Source of the DNA: Viscum album | Taxonomy: Eukaryota; Streptophyta; Magnoliopsida; Santalales; Viscaceae | Assembly: GCA_963277665.1 (NCBI GenBank) | Contig: OY728163.1 | Span: 1,904,460,644-1,904,524,643, forward strand | DNA: 64,000 bases | Direction: 5' to 3' | Shown: positions 24,401 through 35,215 of the stretch, one piece after another | Layout: the number at the start of each line of letters is the position of its first letter | How positions within the stretch are numbered: position 1 is the first letter of the stretch | Position numbers and translations under genes: made by a program | Notes under the pieces: model-generated | Told to the model about the DNA's origin: nothing | What the model saw: only the letters and a program-made list of their open reading frames with translations | Database searches by the model: none

Positions 24401-25193
24401 AAATTGTATTGAAGGTTTTGTGATATGTTTGACTGTGAATGTGTTATTTTTATACCAATCATGGTTTATGGAGAAATTATTGACATTTCGTATGATAGTT
24501 TTAATATGAATGTTTATGTTTTGTTTAAACTTTTTCATATGAGAAATGCATTGGACTTAATATGTGACAGGTGGAGCCCGCTATAGCTCCTAGATGCATC
24601 TGTTGGTCTCATGAGACAAAATAGTGTCTTGGAACAAGGCCTTGACAAAATCTTATTTTGTAGTCTTGGCACAAGTCCTTGACTATGTGGTTATGATAGT
24701 CTGGAATTATGCATTACATCATTATGAAAGTGGTTATTGATATTGCATGTGATTATTCGACTAGTGGAATATCCATGTGAATAAGTAAATAGAATTATTT
24801 CATTTTATCTTTGTCATATTATGCCTATGTTCAAGTTTAAAAGGCTTTTGTTTTAGTTATACATTGCCTTCAATGTTTATGTTTATTTATGAATGTTTCT
24901 GCTACATTGTTATCCTTACTGAAAAAATGAGCTCACCCCTTTCAATGTTTTTATTTTTCCCAGGATGTGAAGAATTATTTTATCAATGACCTGCAGGGAA
25001 TGTATGAGGGGATATGAATACAAGATATTGTTGTAGTTTTTTTCACATTATGATGTAATGTATGACTTATGAATATATCTATTGTTTCCAAGGATACTAA
25101 ACTAATCGGTCTTTCGATACTTGATCTTTTGTGATCATTCCAATGTTATTTAATAATGCACTGACTATGGGGAATAAGGGTCGGGGCGTTACA
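21476..25193 (+). repeat. R3 3' LTR
   Basis: Collinear with 12745-16461. Keeps the TATA box (23021), the first donor-like site (GT at 23199), the ATACAG acceptor-like site (23871-23876) and TTTTCCCAG (24955-24963). The second donor-like site reads CAAGTTAAGG and so has lost its GT context. Ends GGGGCGTTACA. Short open frames at 21328-21789 on the minus strand are chance frames inside the LTR. Confidence 0.93.
23021..23028 (+). promoter_or_regulatory. TATA box of R3 3' LTR
   Basis: TATAAAAG in CACCCCTCTTATAAAAGAG, aligned to 14290-14297. Confidence 0.75.
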
Positions 25194-25809
25194 CACATAT
25201 GATTTGTGTTAACATAATTCCATCTTTATTTAAAACTCTGTGGGGGTAGTTCCCCACAAGGACATGATGTGTAATGTTTATGCATTTCCACATTCCATTA
25301 TTTTATATAATTGTTCCTCTAATGATGATTATTATAATTCTTTGACTATTATATGATGATAATTATAATTTTCACCCATTTTATATTGATTCATGTTAAT
25401 TTTAAGCTTCCAATAAGTCTTTTACATCACCCCTTTATTTTATGTATATTCTTAAGTGAATAATTATTATAATGAGTACATATGGGCCACTAAGAAGCCA
25501 AAAAAGAAGGAATTATAATATTTTTATGGTTTATTATGTAAATTTTATGTTTGGAGATAATTATACCAAGACACTAAACCATTAAATCCTTGTTTTTTTA
25601 ACACTATAACATTGTTTATCTTTAAAACTATGTAATACTAATGTTAGAAAAATAGGGTCCCTATACATGATCGTATTCATCTAACCCTAGAGTTCTCCCA
25701 AAATTCCTTAGTTTTATTCCTTATACCATAGTCTATTAAACATCGTGGTCAATCATCAAAATAAATATTTTTCCCAAAATCACACAAATTTTCTATTTAT
25801 GTGTGTTTA
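25194..25809. other. Unassigned AT-rich flank between R3 and R4
   Basis: 616 bp without a recognisable gene. By the nesting it should continue the DNA left of 12745 (the R2 LTR) and/or the host of R4. A 20 bp hairpin, TGTGGGG with a short loop and CCCCACA, lies at 25239-25258. No LTR end motif could be placed. Confidence 0.5.
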
Positions 25810-26600
25810 TGTCACGGCCCGTCCTCGGGGCCCGTGCCGTGACTACCCCAAGCCCACCTTCCATAGGCCAGGGGATTGCGACTAGCACCAAAGGCGTAAA
25901 TCCCTGTGTTGGGAAGGCATTACCTTTATAAAAGTAAAAAAATACAATAGAGTATGTAACAGGTAGTAAACACAAAGTAAACTGAATACAAAAGAGTGTA
26001 CTGGAAAGTAAATGGGACAGTATACAAACCCAATGGAATAAAAAGTAGAAGTAAAGGGACAAACAACTGAAAGTAAAGAGAAGCTCCTGGATCATCCTCT
26101 GGGGATTCCTACCCGAAGGGTAGGTACAAATGGAAACCTCAGCACCCACGTCCATCAGTATCCAATGTGTGCCGACTCGTCGCAAGGTCCACCTCCGGGT
26201 ACCATCCAGTCGTGGCGCTCTCGGCCTCCATCAGCGATGTTCGTCATCTGCATCCAACACAATGAGGTGCGGGCGTAGCCATTGCAGGGGTGAGTATAAC
26301 GATACTCAGTAGGGACCCTAAGACCCACATGGTCTCACAATATCTAATAAGGATAAGAAAAAGAAGAAAGATACAACCACAAAGTATCAACAAAACCCTA
26401 CTTAGGTATATTACCATACATATACCTATGTTACAAAACTCAGTCTGGCTCCAAATCATGAGCCCAAGCATAACCTAGTCCACACATGAAGTAAATTTCA
26501 TAACCACAATGATAATTGTTGAAAGAAATAACTTAGCTCACACAGGTATGCCATAATTGTAGAGAGATATAGATAATCAGATGTAGCCACTGAATCATCT

Positions 26601-26835
26601 AAGCTATCAGACCCACACAGGATACAGTCCAGCTAAGCTGTCGGACCCACACATGATACAGTCCTGCTATCTCGTCTAAGATGTCAGACCCACAAAAGAT
26701 ACAGTCTATCTATCTCGTCTAAGCTATCCTACCCACACAGTACATAGTCCAGCTATACCGTCTAAGCTGTTGGACCCACACAAGATATAGTCCAGCTATC
26801 TTATCTAAGATGTCGGACCCACACAGGATACATGC
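26601..26835. repeat. 43 bp tandem array in R4 3' LTR
   Basis: Units of the type GCTGTCGGACCCACACATGA + TACAGTCC-GCTATCTCGTCTAA, 43 bp, five to six imperfect copies (the first shortened). Degenerate single units continue to about 26960. The same array is at 33717-33960 in the other LTR, so it belongs to the element and not to the insertion site. Confidence 0.85.
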
Positions 26836-27354
26836 CACCTATTCTATAGTAATAGAGATGATCAGATGTAGTTACTTATTAATCTAAGCTATCATACCCA
26901 CACAAGATATAGGATTATATACTCTATCATAACTATTAAACCCACACAGAATTCCGATACAGTTGTCGTCGTCATCGAACGCACGGATGATTCTTGTATA
27001 GTAGTCATCGTCACAGTCGCAGCCAGGTCTAGGGTTCCCACACACAGCACGCTTGATTCCTGGAGGGTCCGCTCCTCGAGCAAAGTGCTTGATAAATCAA
27101 TTATCGCGAAGTCCTGAGTTGATGTATCCCGAAGTTCCGTCTCGTCAAAAAAAACCCAACGCGATAGACGGCACACCAACTTTTCTGTTCCAAGGGCCAG
27201 GTTGGATTTACACTCGATCCAAACCAGGGAATTTTCCAAAGTCATCCCAAACTCACTTATAGTATCACAATAGGAACACCTCATCATAAGGGTCCCAGTG
27301 CCGCAGACATCACGTCGTTCGGACACATTTCCTTGAAGATATCCACGTTTAAGC

Positions 27355-28035
27355 CAGATGGGCCCGACCCGTCAAGCACAATTGGATGGCGGGTCCGACC
27401 GTCCTGGCTCGGGAGGTCCGGCCTGGCTGGGGGGTCGGCCCAGACCTATGGGGCACGGCCCACCCGATGACCCGGCCTGCAGAGCGGGCTGATCCGGTTT
27501 GCCCGGCAGTGCCAAGAGGCGCCGCCTCTCCCTGCCTGGCCAGCTAAAGCCAACCGATTTTGTTCGATGCGAGAAGCCCGCACTGCGGGCCGCTGTCCTC
27601 CTACATGGTGCCAGAGTTTCTTCCGCCTGGCTGGTAGGCGGCCGACCGGCTCGCCCGCCGAGCGGCCCCCAACCGCCGACAGCAGTCCTCTCCGCAGTGC
27701 GGCTCCAAGCGGTGTCGTGGTCCTCCCTCCCGGCTGGCAGGCAGCCGGCCGGTTTGGCTCATCCGAGCAGCCCGTGAATACGGGCCGCATCTCCTCCGCG
27801 TGGCACCTGCGGGTGCCGCGGTCCACCAGCCCGGCCGATAATAGTGGGCCGGTTCTTCAGCCCAAGCGACCCATGGTTGCGGGCTACGGTTTTTCTCCAC
27901 AAGGCCGCTGCGCGGCCACTGCCTCCAGTCACCACCGCCTCTTCCGACACCACCTCCATAACCAATACAAACAAGGATCAATGGAGGGTCATTAGGCCCT
28001 GTTTGTTCGGCTCGTGCCCTCCGCGTTAGGTGATA
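27355..28035. other. GC- and CpG-rich block in R4 3' LTR
   Basis: An abrupt change from AT-rich to strongly GC-rich sequence with many CG dinucleotides (for example GGCGGCCGACCGGCTCGCCC). It lies between the tandem array and the U3. Overlapping long open frames on both strands (27446-27826, 27567-27995, 27601-28062) are what GC-rich DNA gives by chance. I see no protein family in them. Confidence 0.8.
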
Positions 28036-28655
28036 ACCAAAGGCCATAGTCGAACTAATCATTCAACAGGATCAATGGTATAATTTTATTCATTTAAAAT
28101 TCTACTAAACCCCCTACCTCGATTCAAGGTTCATTCATCGTCGATTGCGTCAGGGTGTGTCTGAGGAGAAAGTGTCGATGTTGGCTATGTTCTTCGCAGA
28201 TGACGTCTTCTCCCTTGACACAGAGGAAGAGGAAGGAAGATGACGTTCTTTATGGGTGTCGCCTCATGTTATCGCCCTGGTGGAAAGAAGAAAGACCCAT
28301 CATCGTTCTTCGGTGGAATTGGTGTTCTTATTCGAGAGGACGTCGTTCTTTATTGGAGATGGTGATATCCTCCAAATTCTATCAAGTTCAACCCAAAGAG
28401 AGATTATGCCAACCCAAGTAAAAGAACACCATCTCTTCATTTAATGTTGAAAAGTAAATTAAAATGAATTCAAAAAGATTATTTAAGTGTGGCATTTAAT
28501 TAATCATAGGTGTTGGAATTTAATTAATCTTAGGTGTTGACATTAATTGTGAGAAGGTGGAGGGTTTAAAATTTAAAAGATGGGAGGTGGCTTCATTTAA
28601 TTCAAAGGGCAGTTTAAAGGGAGTTGAGGGGAGATGAAAATTTTGAGTTTGTGTT

Positions 28656-28704
28656 CGCCCCACCACACATTATCCTCTCATGAGAGGTTATGTGGGGTGG
28701 GGCC
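28656..28704. promoter_or_regulatory. Palindrome in R4 3' LTR U3
   Basis: Imperfect inverted repeat centred on CTCATGAG (centre about 28680), arms CCCCACCACACAT-TATCCT and AGGTTATGTGGGGTGGGG. Equivalent palindromes occur in all four R4/R5 LTRs at 35851, 40579 and 47608. It lies about 400 bp from the LTR start, where enhancer or silencing elements would be expected. Confidence 0.65.
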
Positions 28705-29083
28705 CACCACCAACCCCCTTTAGAGATAATAACCACCAACTAAATAAAAATTTGCTACTACACATTTTTATTTAATTTCTACCTTTTATGTAGAAACCCC
28801 AAAATATAACTTCCATCCTGTATAAAACGCAAATGCGGTAAAGTTCCCCTTAAGCGAATACAGGCACGGAGAGTTAATCAGGGTCCTTAGATTTCTATTC
28901 CAACCACCAGTTCAAAAGATAGAAAAACCCACACGTACGTTTACTGAACGTACTCAAAAAAACTTCAAAAAATGATTTTGGGCACATCGGGCCTCAGAAT
29001 CATGCGCCATCAGAAACTGAGGACTCATAAAATTCCAAAGAATTTAAGAAAAAAAATTCCCATGAAATTTATGGGTTTTTAAA

Positions 29084-29100
29084 TTAACCCCACCTCTGGG
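29084..29100 (-). other. R4 polypurine tract
   Basis: On the minus strand CCCAGAGGTGGGGTTAA, next to the 3' LTR. R5 has the similar CTGAGGTTGGGAGAA at the same place. Confidence 0.7.
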
Positions 29101-29102
29101 AT

Positions 29103-30600
29103 TTACATCCCCATAAAGATACAATACACACTCGGGAAAAAAATGGGGGTATCGAGCACGCATCTGAGCCTCCCTCTCCCATGTGCTCTCCTGGAGGTTC
29201 CTGTTCTGCCTGCGAATTCACACCAGAGGAATTGACCATCCTCGTAGGACCCGCTCCAGTCGATCCTCGATCTCCACTGGGACCTCCAAGAAAGTCGCCC
29301 CATCATCAATGTGCAGCTCTCCATGGTCGATGATGTATGACATGTTGTGCATATATCCCCTCAGTTGAGATACGTGGAAGACGTCGTGTACTCGGTGCAA
29401 TTGAGGTGGAAGGGCCAGGCGGTAAGCCACCTCGCCTACTCTGTTGAGGACCTGGAACGGCCTGATAAATCATAGAGGTAATTTTCCACCTCTTCCAAAT
29501 CTCTGTAGATCTCGTCGAGGTGATACCCATAGGAATACGTGGTCACCATCCTCGAACTGCAGTGGTCTCCATCTCCTATCAGCATATGACTTCTGTCTGC
29601 TCTGTGCAGTCTTCATCCGCTCCTAGATGATCTACACCTTCTCCGTCGTAACCTGCACCATCTATGGTCCTACAAGTGCTGAATCCCCTGGGTCAGTCCA
29701 GCACAGAGGTGATCTACAAGGTCGGACGTACAGTGCCTTGTAAGGGGCCATCCTGATGGTGGAGTGGTAACTATTATTGTACGCAAACTCCACCAAGGGT
29801 AAGTGATCCTCCCATCCGCGACCAAAGTTGAGGACACATGCACATAGCATGTCCTAAAGAGTCTGAATGGTCCTCTTAGTCTAACCATCCGTCTGAGTAT
29901 GGAAGGTGGTGCTCAGATGAAGCTGCGTCCCAAAAGCCTCCTATAACCCCTTCCTTAGCCGGGAAGTGAAACGATCATCTTGATCGGAGACGATACTCGA
30001 TGGCACACCATGAAGCTGTATGATCTCCTCAATGTAGAGGCATCCCAAGATCTCTACTGATCCCTGCTCTCTGAAGGTAGGAAGTGGGCCGACTTGGTGA
30101 GTCGGTCTACGATCACCCAGATTGAGTCATGTCCTCTGGATGTACATGGAAGTCCCGTCACGAAATCCTTGGATATCTCATCCCACTTCCACTCTGGAAC
30201 CTTGAAGGGTTGTACCAATCCTGCTGGTACCAGGTGCTCCACCTTCACTTGCTGACATGTGAGGCACCAAGAGACAAACTCTGCTACTCCTTTCTTCATA
30301 CCTGGCCACCAGTGTTGTCGTCTGAGGTTATGATACATCTTTTCTACTCCTGGATGTACCACTAGAGGGGAAGTGTGAAACTCCCTCAACACCACCTCTT
30401 ATAGTAAAACTGGTACCATGGTACATCGTCTAAAGAGGATGACATGCTCCCCACCTTCATAAAACCCATCAGGTGCCTGCCCTGAGGATATATGAGCATG
30501 TCACACCTCACAATCAACATCCCCATACTACGCCTCTCTGACTCGCTGAAGAAGTGGAGAAGTGACTGTAAGAGTCTGCAGAAAGGTTGCTCCATCTCTA
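29103..30600 (-). pseudogene. int: R4 integrase with chromodomain-like tail, catalytic Glu lost
   Basis: Right to left: zinc-binding region HTSPLVVHPGVEKMYHNLRR...CLTCQQVK in a 113-codon open part (30054-30395); first Asp in WVIVDRLTKSAHFLP; second Asp in IVSDQDDRFTSR; the Glu block reads TDG-TKRTIQT where the family has TDGQSERTIQT, so Glu is Lys after a stop (about 29885). Then LVEFAYNNSYHSTIRMAPY, the GPF-type VLNRVGEVAYRLALPPQLH, VHDVFHVSQL and the tail VEIEDRLERVLRGWSIPLV...STWEREAQMRARYPHFFP. Known role: integration. Stops and the Glu loss make it inactive. Confidence 0.92.
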
Positions 30601-31235
30601 TCCATAAAGGATATCCGCAATGCGGCCAGCTGCTCTGTCTCCTCTCCTAGTAGCTAGATGCCCTATCTCTTGCTGAGAGCATCTACTAAAACATTCCCCT
30701 TCCCAGGAGTATAAAATATCTCGAAGTCATATTCTTGGAGGAACTCAATCCATCATCACAGTCTCAGGTTCAAGTCCTTCTTCGAGAAGATATACCTGAG
30801 ACTCTGGTGGTCAGAGTAGACTGCAAAACATTCTCCCATCAAATAGTGCCACCACATTTTCATGGAGAAGACCACTACTGCTAACTCTAGGTCATGTTTA
30901 GCATAGTTCTGCTCATGCTGTCTCAACTACCATGAACCATACACAATAAATGATTTCTCATGCATCAAGACACACCCATGTCCAGTACATGATGTGTCAT
31001 AGTAAACTAAATACCCAACACACTCCTCTAGTAGCCTCAAGATGGGTGCACTGTTCAACCTCTACCTCAGCTCCAGAAAGCTCTGCTGGTGTCTATTTGA
31101 CCACACGAAGGGTTTCCCCTTCTTCGACAATGCTGATAGTGGTGCTGCAACTCGGGAGAAGTCCCACACAAAGGCAAGTCTAGCCGACTCATGAGTGATC
31201 GACCACACCCTCTTTTGCATGATTCCATCCTGTGA
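30601..31235 (-). pseudogene. R4 RT C-terminal end and RNase H
   Basis: In minus orientation the block starts LAFVWDFSRVAAPLSALSKK and GKPFVWSNRHQQSFLELR, the last part of gypsy RT ('FVEDFSRIAAPLTRLTKKG', 'FVWSDxCExSFQELK'). RNase H follows: YYDTSCTGHGCVLM, YGSWQLRQHEQNYAKHDLELAVVVF, YSDHQSLRYIFSKKDLNLR and FEIFYTPGKGNVLVDALSKR. Everything of RT before VWDFSR is absent: no CVDYR block, no YxDD, no GYYRRF. The upstream sequence is already protease linker, joined within one open frame (31062-31280). Confidence 0.88.
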
Positions 31236-31560
31236 TGCCTGGGTTTTCCTTTTCGATGACCAAGTAAAACCCCATCCCAATATTGTAGATAAACCACAAC
31301 CTTTTTACCTAATACAGTCAATATGTGTATGAACTGTGGTTGCCCAGTCCATACCCAAACTAACGTTGTAAGGATTCGATGCTGCCACAAAGGTTACAAC
31401 CGAGACTCTCAACTCAAGGGTTAGATCACACCATCAGCGTAAGTGTGATTATCGAGTCTCATCCAAAAGGTATCTCCAGACATGTGGATCAATTCAACGG
31501 CTTAACAGGAAACTCTAGGTCTGGGACAAGATTTCTGTAAGGAAGGAATGATTGGTACCT
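31236..31560 (-). pseudogene. R4 aspartic protease C-terminal part and linker
   Basis: A VWVWTGQPQFIHI / LGMDW-type stretch near 31330-31360 and HIDCIR (about 31310) correspond to the gypsy protease C-terminal motif 'VSLGMDWLSxxHxxIDC'. The linker reads KGCGLSTILGWGFTWSSKRK, MQKRVWSITHESA and is fused directly to the end of RT. The active-site DSG could not be identified. R5 shows the same region at 43230-43430. Confidence 0.7.
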
Positions 31561-32643
31561 ATGTATATTGATACAGTAGCTAGTAGTAGAAACAAAATGT
31601 ACCTCAAATCATTCCTAGAGCCCTGGGGTCACACTCCTTGACTACATGTAGCTACTCTATTCCCCTGCCCTCCAGCTCTACTTCCACGTATGCTGCCCTG
31701 TAGATTCATCTGTCCTTAAAACTTCTTTTTCTCAAAACAATTTACACACTCAAGTCTTTGAGAATGCCACCAGTTTCATGCTTTCCAACTGATAATATTC
31801 ACTGGTTGTATCCACTCAGCCAATGAACAATCAACCATAATGGTTCTCTCTAGCACCCTAACATAAGTATCAATGCATGGAGGAAAACGTTCTAGATTAG
31901 ATATCTTTAAACACACCTCGCTCAGAGGTTTGATCTCTAAATCACTGATCGTTTCATATTCATCGAGTACCAGGGAAGATTAGTATGTCTCGATGAATAC
32001 TCAGCTACTGACATGTCGTCTTGCAGAAGCTGTATAAGATCTAGTAAACTCTCAGCCACCTCCTCAAGACAGTCCTCAGCCGCCTGTGGGTCGGGCTCAC
32101 CTCGAAACCTGATGGGTATCTGATGCTGAAACACATGTAAGGAACTAAGCCTAAATGTGTCCTCTACCAGTACTTCCGGTTGCAACTGCTGACCAACAAG
32201 AAGTGATATAGCTAACATACTACTCGGAGGTACTATCTCAGGTAATGGTCCTTGTACCGAAACCTCAACACTATGAAGACCATCCACATGGTCACTCACG
32301 GAAAAATATTAGTATCTAAGATCCCCATCTACTCTAATAGTGTCTCAAATAGGTGTAAAACTCCAGTAATTGCCTCCACCCAGTCCTCTGCTGCCTGGGA
32401 ATCTGTCTCGCCTCGAAAACTCAGAGGCCTCTGCTGCTGGAACCCATAAAACGTGATCAGTCGGCATACATCATCCGCCAGTGTGGATAGTGGTATCTTC
32501 TTCCCAACATGTGATGGTTTTACTGGTACACCACCCGAAGGTTCCAACGTAGAAAGAGGGCCCTAAACCAGATCCTCATTGCTCGGTGGGCCGTCATCGT
32601 GTACTCTCTCGAGAACCCTACCTGGCTATCTTTGTACCAGCAT
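31561..32643 (-). pseudogene. gag: R4 gag with duplicated N-terminal module
   Basis: Start ATG at 32643-32641 (MLVQR-PGRVLERVHDD), matching MPPRGRLARVPRVV in R5. Module 1 (about 32570-32330): EPSGGVPV, then VGKK, LADDVCRLI, GFQQQRPLSFRGETDSQAAEDWVE. Module 2 (about 32299-32010): PSSMLAISLLVGQQL, VEDTFRLSSLHVFQHQI, IRFRGEPDPQAAEDCLEE. The two are homologous, about 311 bp apart. DMSVAEYSSRHTNLPWYSMNM follows, the capsid segment 'MSVAEYxxKFxxLSRYA'. I find no clear zinc knuckle. Known role: capsid. Several stops. Confidence 0.85.
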
Positions 32644-32910
32644 CTTGATAATGAACAGGTGTTCCACGATCAATAAGTTTTACCTTCTATGATGAATCAA
32701 AGAGACCACAAACGAAACTATTGAAACACAAACACAATCAGTGTTTTCGTCCACTAAGTCGGAAATCAGAGGTCAGGGTCCGGGTGTATGGATACGGCGG
32801 CCGTCACACCAACACTGGACTCCCTGGACTGAAAACCACACTCAATACTTTTAAAAATATTGCTTCACAGTAAGAAAGATCAGAGTCCTATGTTCTACAC
32901 TAGAACCATC

Positions 32911-32926
32911 TCCTCTGATACCAATT
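32911..32926 (-). other. R4 primer binding site (Met-tRNA type)
   Basis: On the minus strand AATTGGTATCAGAGGA follows the LTR end CTGTGACA. It is the best-preserved primer binding site in the window. Confidence 0.88.
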
Positions 32927-33716
32927 TGTCACAGCCCGTCCTCGGGGCCCGTGTCATGACTACCCCAAGCCCACCTTCCATAGGCCAGAGGCTGGCGACT
33001 GGCACTAAAGGCGTAAATATCTAAGCTGGGAAGGAATTGCCTTTATAAAAGTCAAAAAACACAACATAGTATGCAACATTTAGTAAATAATATGTAAATT
33101 GAATACAAAAGAGTGTACTAGAACGTAAATGGGCCAGTATACGAACCCAACATAACAACAAGTACAAGTAAAGGGACAAACAACTGAAATTAAAGGGAAG
33201 ATCTTGGATCATCCTCTGGGGATTCCTACCTGAAGGGTAGGTACAGATGTTCACCTCAGCACCCACATCCCTCAGTCTCCACCGTCTGTCGAATCGTTGC
33301 AAGGTCCACCTCCGGGTACCGTCTAGTCATGGCGCCCTTGGCCTCCGTCAGTGTTGTCCGTCGTCTACATCCAACACAATGAGGTGCGGGCATAGCCCAT
33401 ACAGGGGTGAGTATAACGATACTAATTAGGGACCCCGAGACCCATGTGGTCTCACAATATCCACTAAGTATAAGAAAAATAATAAATATAGAACCACAAA
33501 GTATCAACCAACCCTACTTAGGTATATGCCCATACATATACCTAAGTTACCAAACTTAGTCCGGCTCTAACTCACGAGCCCAAGTACAAACTAGTCCACA
33601 CATGAAGTAATGTCAATCACCATGATGATAATGGTTGAAAGACATGAATCATATCACACAGGTATGCCACAATTGTTGAGAGATATAGATGATCAGATGT
33701 AGCCACTGGATCATCT

Positions 33717-33960
33717 AAGATATCGGAACCACACAAGATACAGTCCAGCTAATCTGTTGGACCCACATAAAATACAGTCAAGCTATCTTTTCTAAGATAT
33801 CAGATGCACACAAGATATAGTCCAGGTATCTCGTCTAAGATGTCAGACCCACATAGGATACAGTCCAGCTATCTCGTCTAAGTTGTCGGACCCACACCAG
33901 ATACATTCCACCTATCCTTTCTAAGCTGTCAGACCCACATAAGATATAGTCCAACTATTC
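33717..33960. repeat. 43 bp tandem array in R4 5' LTR
   Basis: Imperfect units of the type GATGTCAGACCCACATAGGA + TACAGTCCAGCTATCTCGTCTAA, five to six copies with single-base indels. Partner of 26601-26835. Confidence 0.85.
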
Positions 33961-34489
33961 TAGAGTAATAGAGATGATCATATGTATTTACTGATTCATG
34001 TAAGCTGTCAGACCCACATAGGATATAGGACCAGCTACTCTATAAGAACTGTCGAACCCAAAAAGGATTCCGGTATAGTTTTTATCATCATTGAACCCAC
34101 GGAGGATTCAAGTACAGTAGTCATCATCGCAGTCACAACCAACTCTAGGGTTTCCGCACACATCACGCTTGATTCCAGGAGGTTCCGCACCTCGAGAAAA
34201 TGGGTCGATACATAAACTATCACAAAGTTTTGATTTGATGTATCCCGAACTTCCATCTCGTCAAAATAAACCCAACGCGACAGACGGTGCATCAATCGGA
34301 TGCCCAGTCTGAGAGTTATTGGCCTTTCCTTTCCAGGGGCCAGGTTGGATTTACGCTCGATCCAAACCTGGAAAATTTCAAAAATCATCCCAAAATCACT
34401 TATATTATTGAAAAACGACCGCCTTGTTGCAAGGGTCCCATTGCCGCAGATGGCGCATCATTCGAACGCGTGATCTTGAAGATATCCAC

Positions 34490-35215
34490 GTTTAAGCGAA
34501 ATGGGCTAAGTCCATCAAGCCCAATGGGCTGGCTGGGTAACCCGTCTAGGCTCGGAGAGTCCGACCCAGCTGGGGGTCGGTCAGACCCTCTTTGGTGGGT
34601 CTGACCCGGCTGGGGGGTCGGCCGAGCCCCGTGGGGCGTGGCCCACCCGCGGACCCGGCTCGTGGAACGATTCGTTCCTGTTCGCCCTGCGGCGTCGGGC
34701 GGTGCCGCCTCTCCCTGCCTGGCCGGCCAAAGATGATCGGTTTTGTACGGAACGAGCAACCCACATAGTGGACCGCTGTCCTCCCATGCATTTTCAAGCG
34801 GCATCGTGGTTTCGTCCACTCATCCGGCAGGCGGCCGACCGGTTCGCCTGCCGAGCAGCCCGCAACCACGATCCACAGTCGTCTCCGTAGCGCGGCGCCG
34901 TAGTCCTCCCTCCCGGCCGGCAGGCTGTCGACCAGTTCATGTCATCTGAGAGACCCGCCGATTCTTGCCGGATCTTTTCCGCGCGGCACCTGTGGGTGCC
35001 ACGGTCCACTAGCCCGGCCGACAATAGACCGCCGGTTCTTCAGCCCGACCGGCTCGCGGTTGCGGGCTACGGTTTTCCTCCACGTGGTCGGCGCACGACC
35101 ACTACCTCCAGTCACTGCCTCCTCTTCCGACACCTCCTTCGTCGCCAATACAAACAAGGATCAACGGAGGGTCATCAGGCCATGTTTGATTGGCCCGCGC
35201 CCTCCGCGTTAGGTG
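34490..35215. other. GC- and CpG-rich block in R4 5' LTR
   Basis: Homologous to 27355-28035 (shared: GTCCTCCCTCCCGGC, GGTTGCGGGCTACGG, CCCTCCGCGTTAGGTGATAA) but with many substitutions and indels. The overlapping long open frames here (34400-35232, both strands) do not keep the same reading across the two copies, which argues against a gene. Confidence 0.8.

Larger units (their letters stand above)
12745..25193 (+). mobile_element. R3: complete but dead Ty3/gypsy (chromovirus-like) retrotransposon, 12.4 kb
   Basis: Two direct LTRs of 3717 and 3718 bp flank a 5.0 kb internal region with primer binding site, gag, protease, RT, RNase H, integrase with chromodomain-like tail, and polypurine tract in the gypsy order, all on the + strand. 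The LTR ends TGTAAC...GTTACA are inverted repeats of each other. In the first 100 bp of the LTRs I count about 10 differences, mostly C/T. Multiple stops interrupt the genes. Inference: a middle-aged insertion, younger than R2, which it interrupts. Confidence 0.93.
25810..29083 (-). repeat. R4 3' LTR
   Basis: + strand start TGTCACGGCCC, right end near GGGTTTTTAAA (TGTAAAGACCC in element sense in better-preserved copies). Reading left to right: hairpin at 26401-26430, 43 bp tandem array, GC-rich block 27355-28035, AT-rich U3 with palindrome at 28656-28704, and an LTR start region. Length 3274 bp. All longer open frames inside fall in the GC-rich block and differ between the two LTR copies. Confidence 0.9.

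Noticed and set aside
25239..25258. Rho-independent-type terminator hairpin
   Set aside because: The context is plant repeat DNA with no gene upstream; a single short hairpin is expected by chance in this amount of sequence.
27446..28062. Long overlapping open frames on both strands as genes
   Set aside because: They lie in a GC-rich LTR block, lack domains and do not keep their frame in the partner LTR.
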